Assembly (NCBI GenBank): GCA_026393955.1
Contig: JAPKZE010000289.1
Coordinates: 1 to 10,226, forward strand
DNA from: Candidatus Aminicenantota bacterium
GTDB lineage: Bacteria; Acidobacteriota; Aminicenantia; Aminicenantales; Saccharicenantaceae
Length of the DNA stretch: 10,226 nt
Reading direction: 5' to 3'
Shown piece after piece: positions 6,263 through 10,226 of the stretch. Position numbers and translations under genes: made by a program. The stretch's first letter is position 1. Each line of letters opens with the position of its first letter. The notes beneath the pieces are model-generated. The model was not told where the DNA came from, made no database searches, and was given only the letters and a program-made list of their open reading frames with translations.

Positions 6263-8518
6263 ATGGACGCTCCAGCCCTGAGATCAGGGGTATCCGCCGG
6301 CGAACGCCCGGCGGTCCGGTTCGAGTTTTCGGTCACGGGTATGAGCTGTGCCAGCTGCGCGGCCAATATCGAACGGGCCCTCCGAAAGGTCGAGGGGGTC
6401 CGGGAGGCGAACGTCAACCTGGCCCTGGGGCGGGCGACCGTTCTTTACGACGCCGCCCTCGTCGGTCCGCGCCGGCTGGCCAAGGCCGTTCGGGACGCCG
6501 GCTACGGCGTCGCGGCCACGTCCGAGGAAGCCGCGGCCGGGGCGGACAAGGAGTACCGGGCCCTGCGGGTGTCCGTCGTCTGGGGCGGGCTTCTGGCGCT
6601 GGTGATCTTCCTCGGGAGCATGCGGCACTGGTTCCCTTGGGTGCCAGCCCCCCTCCAGAGCTTTCTCGTTCTCTGGGCCCTGGCGACACCGGTCCAGGTC
6701 GTTCTCGGCCTCCGGTTCTATCGGGGGGCTTGGAGCGCCCTCAAGCACGGCACCGCGAACATGAACACCCTCGTCGCCGTGGGCACCTCGGCGGCCTACC
6801 TGTTCAGCGCCGCGGCGACCGTCCTGCCCGGGTTCTTCCGCCGGGCCGGCGTCGAGCCGCAGGTCTATTTCGACACCTCGGCCGTCATCGTCGTCCTCAT
6901 CCTGTTCGGGCGCATGCTCGAGGCCCGGGCCAAAGGCCGGACCTCCGACGCCATCCGGCGTCTCATGGGTCTCCGGCCGCGCACGGCCCACATCCTGGGC
7001 CCCGAAGGCGAGCGCGAGGTCGCCATCGAAGAGGTCCGGGCCGGCGACGTTCTCGTTGTCCGGCCTGGCGAGAAGGTCCCGGTCGACGGCCTCATCCTCG
7101 AAGGCCGCTCATCCGTCGACGAGTCCATGATCACCGGGGAGAGCCTTCCGGTCGACAAGGGGCCGGGGGAGGAGGTCGTCGGGGCCACCCTGAACAAGTG
7201 GGGGAGCTTCCGCTTCCGTGCCGTTCGCGTCGGCGCGGACACGGCCTTGGCCCGGATCATCCGGATGGTCGAGGAGGCCCAGGGGACCAAGGCGCCGATC
7301 CAGCGGCTGGCCGACGTCATCGCGGCCCGTTTCGTCCCGGCTGTCCTCGTTCTCGCCGTCCTGACCTTCGCCGTCTGGGCCCTCGCCGGACCGGCCCCGC
7401 GACTCGTCTTCGCCCTGCTCAATTTCGTGGCCGTGCTCATCATCGCCTGCCCGTGCGCCATGGGTTTGGCGACGCCCACGGCCATCATGGTCGGGACGGG
7501 CCGGGGCGCCGAGCGCGGCATCCTGATCCGGAGCGGGGAGAGCCTGGAGACCGTCCACCGGGTGGATACGTTCGTCTTCGATAAGACCGGGACGCTGACC
7601 AACGGCCGGCCCGAGGTGACCGACGTCCTGCCCGCCCGGGCTTTCGATGCCCGGGCGCTCCTCTCGCTCGCGGCCTCTGTCGAGAACGGCTCGGAGCACC
7701 CCCTGGCCCAAGCCGTGGTCCGGCGGGCCCGGGCCGAGGGCGCCCCGGTCGACAACGCCGGGGACTTCCGGGCGCTGGAGGGCATGTGGGTCGAGGGCCG
7801 CGTGGCGGGGCAGCGCGTTCTCGTCGGCAGCCGCCGCCTCGTCGAAAGCGCCGGGATCGATGTTTCTTCGCTCTTCGGTCCGGCCGAGGCCCTGGCCGGG
7901 GAAGGGAAGACGATGGCGTTCGTCGCCGTCGACGGCCGGTCCGCCGGCCTCCTGGCGCTGGCCGATACGCTCAAGCCGAGCGCCCGTGAGACCGTCGATA
8001 AGCTCCGGCGCTCGGGGCATCGGGTGATCATGCTGACGGGCGATAACGCCCGCACGGCCCGGGCCCTGGCCGTCGAAGCCGGGATCGAGGACGTCCGCGC
8101 CGATGTCCTGCCGGGCGACAAGGCCGAGGTCATCCGCAAGCTTCAGGCGGAGGGGCGGCGGGTGGCGATGGTCGGCGACGGGATCAACGACGCGCCGGCC
8201 CTGGCCCAGGCCGACGTCGGCCTGGCCCTCGGGACCGGCACGGACGTGGCCATGGCCTCGGCGGACATCACCCTCATCTCGGGGGATCTGGGGACGGTGC
8301 TCGCCGCCGTCGAGCTCAGCCGGAGGACCATCCGGACCATCCGGCAGAACCTGTTCTGGGCCTTCGTCTATAACGTCGTCGGTATCCCGGTGGCCGCGGG
8401 CGCGCTCTACCCGTTCCTCGGCCTGCTCCTCAATCCCATGATCGCCTCGGCGGCCATGGCCATGAGCTCGGTCTCGGTGGTGACGAACTCCCTGAGGCTG
8501 CGCCGGGCCAAGATCTGA
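6263..8518 (+). CDS. copA: Cu(I)-exporting P1B-type ATPase CopA
   Basis: The 751-residue product pumps cytoplasmic Cu(I) outward across the inner membrane using ATP. In order it has one heavy-metal-associated domain (about 20-85) with GMSCASC (C29, C32), membrane helices, and the actuator TGES (291-294). The metal-site CPC (C396, C398) lies in IIACPCAMGLATPT. The phosphorylated D440 is in DKTGTLTNG, and the nucleotide-binding HP motif is SEHP (477-480). TGDN (592-595) and GDGIND (638-643) follow. The last two helices carry Y703-N704 and M732-A-M-S-S, the residues typical of the Cu(I) subgroup. The glycine-rich ATP loop, usually GxGxxG or similar, reads GMWVEG (507-512), with Trp509 in place of the second Gly. 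The open frame begins at 6005, but AGGAGG (6252-6257) 5 nt before the ATG at 6263 fixes the start; the upstream stretch is out-of-frame DUF2892 sequence. Silver transport is also possible. Confidence 0.96.
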   Translation: MDAPALRSGVSAGERPAVRFEFSVTGMSCASCAANIERALRKVEGVREANVNLALGRATVLYDAALVGPRRLAKAVRDAGYGVAATSEEAAAGADKEYRALRVSVVWGGLLALVIFLGSMRHWFPWVPAPLQSFLVLWALATPVQVVLGLRFYRGAWSALKHGTANMNTLVAVGTSAAYLFSAAATVLPGFFRRAGVEPQVYFDTSAVIVVLILFGRMLEARAKGRTSDAIRRLMGLRPRTAHILGPEGEREVAIEEVRAGDVLVVRPGEKVPVDGLILEGRSSVDESMITGESLPVDKGPGEEVVGATLNKWGSFRFRAVRVGADTALARIIRMVEEAQGTKAPIQRLADVIAARFVPAVLVLAVLTFAVWALAGPAPRLVFALLNFVAVLIIACPCAMGLATPTAIMVGTGRGAERGILIRSGESLETVHRVDTFVFDKTGTLTNGRPEVTDVLPARAFDARALLSLAASVENGSEHPLAQAVVRRARAEGAPVDNAGDFRALEGMWVEGRVAGQRVLVGSRRLVESAGIDVSSLFGPAEALAGEGKTMAFVAVDGRSAGLLALADTLKPSARETVDKLRRSGHRVIMLTGDNARTARALAVEAGIEDVRADVLPGDKAEVIRKLQAEGRRVAMVGDGINDAPALAQADVGLALGTGTDVAMASADITLISGDLGTVLAAVELSRRTIRTIRQNLFWAFVYNVVGIPVAAGALYPFLGLLLNPMIASAAMAMSSVSVVTNSLRLRRAKI

Positions 8519-8524
8519 GCCGGC

Positions 8525-9385
8525 TTAGAAGATGAACCGGATGGCCAGGCCGACCCGCATGTAGGACGGATCGATCGTCAGCTGGCCCAAGCCGATCGTC
8601 TGCTCGATCTGCTCGGCCGGGACCGGGTAGATGGGATCGTCGACGATGTGCATCTGGACGTTCGCCGAGGGGGCTTCGTACCAGCGCAGGTCGAGGGCCA
8701 GGACAACGTGCCGCATGAACTCGTAGGCCGCCTCGACGCCCAGGTTGAAGCCGTATTTCGTCTGCGGATCGAGGGCCACGACGGTCTGGTAGGTCATGCC
8801 GGTCAGCGTGTACTCCAGATCGCCCAGGACGAGCTCCAGTTCGGTGTAGCCGATGTACCCGGCCTTGCCCTCGAAGTTGAAGATGGTCGGTCCGGCCGAG
8901 ACGCTGAGGTCCAGGTTGTCGGTGAGCCGGAACCGGGCCAGGGCGTTGAAGCTGAAGGTGGTCTCGGCGAGGTTCCCGGCCGAGTTCGGCCACGGGCTCG
9001 ACAGCTCTTCGGTCCGGACCGCGTCGTTGTAGTCGAGGAACTGGACCTGTCCCTCGTACGGCGCGTTCTCGCCCCCGATGCCGGGGCGATGGTAGTCGGC
9101 CAGGACCTGGAAGCCGATGTTGTCGGTGAAGAAAAGGTTGAAGAAGCCGTTGAAGCCGTAGGAGGTCTTGCCGTTGAAATGGACGGTCTGCGTGGCCGAG
9201 CTGGCCACAAAGCGGTCCTGCGGAACGAGCGGAGGGGAATATTGACTGATGTAAGTCGCGTTCAGGCGGGGTGCGACCAGGGTCCAGCCGAAGCCGAGTT
9301 CGAAACGAAGACCGGCCGCGGCCAGGGGACCGGCGGCCCCGAGAAGCAGAAACAAGGCAAAAAGCGGCGAAAGCTTCCTGATCAT
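8525..9385 (-). CDS. Outer-membrane beta-barrel protein of unknown function
   Basis: The 286-residue product has a clear Sec signal peptide (MIRK, a hydrophobic core at about 5-19, and A22-A23-A24 with probable cleavage after 24). The mature part alternates hydrophobic and polar residues with many Tyr, Phe and Gly and ends in RFIF; the terminal Phe is the usual beta-barrel insertion signal recognised by the BAM complex. Strand-like segments include LRFELGFGWTLVAP, SYGFNGFFNLFFTDNIGFQVLADYH, TFSFNALARFRLTDNLDLSVSAGPTIF, YGFNLGVEAAYEFMRHVVLALDLRWYE and MRVGLAIRFIF, which suggests roughly 8-12 strands. I do not recognise the specific family; OmpW/OmpA-like small barrels are plausible relatives. 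The ATG at 9385 has AGGAGG (9401-9396) 10 nt upstream. It converges on copA with 6 bp between stops. No Met-rich or His-rich metal-binding stretch is visible, so a link to copper is not supported. Confidence 0.8.
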   Translation of the reverse strand: MIRKLSPLFALFLLLGAAGPLAAAGLRFELGFGWTLVAPRLNATYISQYSPPLVPQDRFVASSATQTVHFNGKTSYGFNGFFNLFFTDNIGFQVLADYHRPGIGGENAPYEGQVQFLDYNDAVRTEELSSPWPNSAGNLAETTFSFNALARFRLTDNLDLSVSAGPTIFNFEGKAGYIGYTELELVLGDLEYTLTGMTYQTVVALDPQTKYGFNLGVEAAYEFMRHVVLALDLRWYEAPSANVQMHIVDDPIYPVPAEQIEQTIGLGQLTIDPSYMRVGLAIRFIF

Positions 9386-9410
9386 GATCTTGGCGCCTCC
9401 TGGCCTGGAA

Positions 9411-9440
9411 AGCCTAACATGCCCGGACCACGGATGTCAA
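9411..9440 (-). promoter_or_regulatory. Candidate promoter for the outer-membrane protein gene
   Basis: On the minus strand a perfect TTGACA -35 (9440-9435) is followed after 18 bp by TAGGCT (9416-9411, 3 of 6 to TATAAT). A start near 9404 would sit just upstream of the AGGAGG ribosome-binding site. The -35 is convincing; the -10 is poor. A run of seven C (plus strand, 9441-9447) lies directly upstream of the -35. Confidence 0.35.
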
Positions 9441-9481
9441 CCCCCCCGGCGGGCCCATCTCCTTTAAGATCAAGCTGTTCG

Positions 9482-10226
9482 CTAACCGAAGAAGACCTTG
9501 GCGATCTCGTAGAGCTCGGCGTCGACGGTCTTGGGCTCGGCCAGCGCCTCCTCGAGGGGGACCGGCACGATGCGGTTGCCCCGCAGGCCGACCATGTAGC
9601 CGAACTTCTCCTCCTTGACCAGGTCGATCGCGGCGATCCCGTAGCGGGTGGCCAGGATGCGGTCGAAGGCGGTCGGCGAGCCGCCCCGCTGGACGTGGCC
9701 GAGGACGGTGACCCGGGTGTCGATGGCCGTCCGCATCTCGATCTCGCGGGCGATGATGGTGCCGATGCCGCCCAGGCGGACGTGGCCGAAGGCGTCTTTT
9801 TCGCCCGACTGGAGGACCAGGCTGGCGTCCTTGGGCTTGGCCCCCTCGGCGACGACGACGATGCTGAAGAGCTTGCCCCGCTCCCGCCGCTTCTGGATCT
9901 GGGCGCAGATCTCGTCGAGGTCGAACGGGAACTCGGGGATGAGGATGATGTCGGCCCCGCCGGCGAGCCCGCCCTCGACGGCGATCCAGCCGGCGTGGCG
10001 CCCCATGACCTCGACCACCATGACCCGGTGATGGGCCTCGGCCGTCGTGTGCAGGCGGTCGAGCGCTTCCGCGACGACGGAGACCGCGGTGTCGAACCCG
10101 AACGTGTAATCGGTCCCGGACAGGTCGTTGTCGATCGTCTTGGGGACGCCGACGCAGCGCAGGCCCTTGTCGAAGAGCTTCTTGGCGACGCCGAGCGTGT
10201 CCTCGCCGCCGATGGCGATGACGGCA
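9482..10226 (-). CDS. 6-phosphofructokinase, PPi-type active-site signature, C-terminal part
   Basis: About 247 C-terminal residues are in the window; the frame is open through the right edge, so the ATG at 10021 is internal. The enzyme phosphorylates fructose 6-phosphate at C1 in glycolysis. Blocks in order are AIGGEDTLGVAKKLF, GVPKTIDNDLSGTDYTFGFDTA, VVEVMGRHAGWIAV, ADIILIPEFPFDLDEI, FSIVVVAEGAKPK, FGHVRLGGIG, RTAIDTRVTVLGHVQRGGSPTAFDRILATRYG and the terminal AKVFFG. At the phosphoryl-donor site the GGED motif has Asp (10201-10199) where ATP enzymes have Gly, and PKTIDND has Lys (10141-10139) where E. coli-type ATP enzymes have Gly. By established family knowledge both point to pyrophosphate as donor, which makes the reaction reversible and gluconeogenesis-compatible. 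This is inference from the residues, not a measured property. Confidence 0.94.
   Translation of the reverse strand, partial: AVIAIGGEDTLGVAKKLFDKGLRCVGVPKTIDNDLSGTDYTFGFDTAVSVVAEALDRLHTTAEAHHRVMVVEVMGRHAGWIAVEGGLAGGADIILIPEFPFDLDEICAQIQKRRERGKLFSIVVVAEGAKPKDASLVLQSGEKDAFGHVRLGGIGTIIAREIEMRTAIDTRVTVLGHVQRGGSPTAFDRILATRYGIAAIDLVKEEKFGYMVGLRGNRIVPVPLEEALAEPKTVDAELYEIAKVFFG

Noticed and set aside
6865..8139. Long minus-strand open frame (424 codons) opposite copA
   Set aside because: It is Ser/Arg/Thr-rich shadow sequence antisense to a gene with every P-type ATPase motif.
8326..8345. Short tandem repeat of ACCATCCGG in copA
   Set aside because: It encodes RTIRTIRQN, ordinary conserved sequence before the penultimate helix of CopA; there is no reason to treat it as a repeat element.
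9439..9459. C-run and GGCGGGCCC stretch as a phosphofructokinase terminator
   Set aside because: No stable hairpin followed by a T-run could be built on the minus strand after the stop at 9482.

Overview
This is a GC-rich chromosomal stretch, with strong G/C preference at third codon positions, from a Gram-negative-type bacterium: one gene encodes an exported beta-barrel protein ending in an aromatic residue. The gene content (a GH95 glycosidase, a phosphofructokinase with the pyrophosphate-type signature, and the yebC-ruvCAB-queA cluster) would fit Acidobacteriota, Aminicenantota or a related phylum. That placement is a guess, because no rRNA or lineage marker is present. There is no tRNA, CRISPR array, insertion sequence or phage gene, and the largest non-coding gap is 145 bp.

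Layout from left to right. (1) 2-1717, plus strand: the C-terminal ~571 residues of a GH95-family glycosidase (alpha-L-fucosidase type), whose 5' end lies outside the window. (2) 1770-5839, minus strand: a tight housekeeping operon read right to left as yebC, ruvC, ruvA, ruvB, queA. The ruvC stop and ruvA start overlap (ATGA). ruvA and ruvB are separated by 89 bp that holds a near-perfect 13-bp-arm hairpin and a possible internal promoter. (3) 5840-5984: a divergent control region. It carries a good sigma70-like promoter facing right (TTGACG, 16 bp, TATACT), and a perfect 7-bp-arm palindrome sits on its -10 box and expected start site. (4) 5985-8518, plus strand: a small DUF2892-type two-helix membrane protein followed by a complete Cu(I)-type P1B ATPase (CopA). 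(5) 8525-9385, minus strand: an unrecognised outer-membrane beta-barrel protein that converges on copA with 6 bp between stops. (6) 9482-10226, minus strand: the C-terminal part of a 6-phosphofructokinase with a PPi-type active-site signature, running off the right edge.

How the genes work together. RuvA, RuvB and RuvC form the Holliday-junction branch-migration and resolution machine. YebC (translation and regulation) and QueA (queuosine tRNA modification) are frequent companions of ruv genes. The DUF2892-copA pair looks like a metal-efflux transcription unit with its own repressible promoter, but its regulator is not in the window. The GH95 enzyme and phosphofructokinase belong to sugar metabolism and are not obviously linked to the rest.

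Nothing here amounts to a clearly new system. The points most worth checking are the operator-like palindrome controlling the copper unit, a Trp in place of a conserved glycine in the CopA nucleotide-binding loop, the palindromic element between ruvA and ruvB, and the predicted pyrophosphate dependence of the phosphofructokinase.
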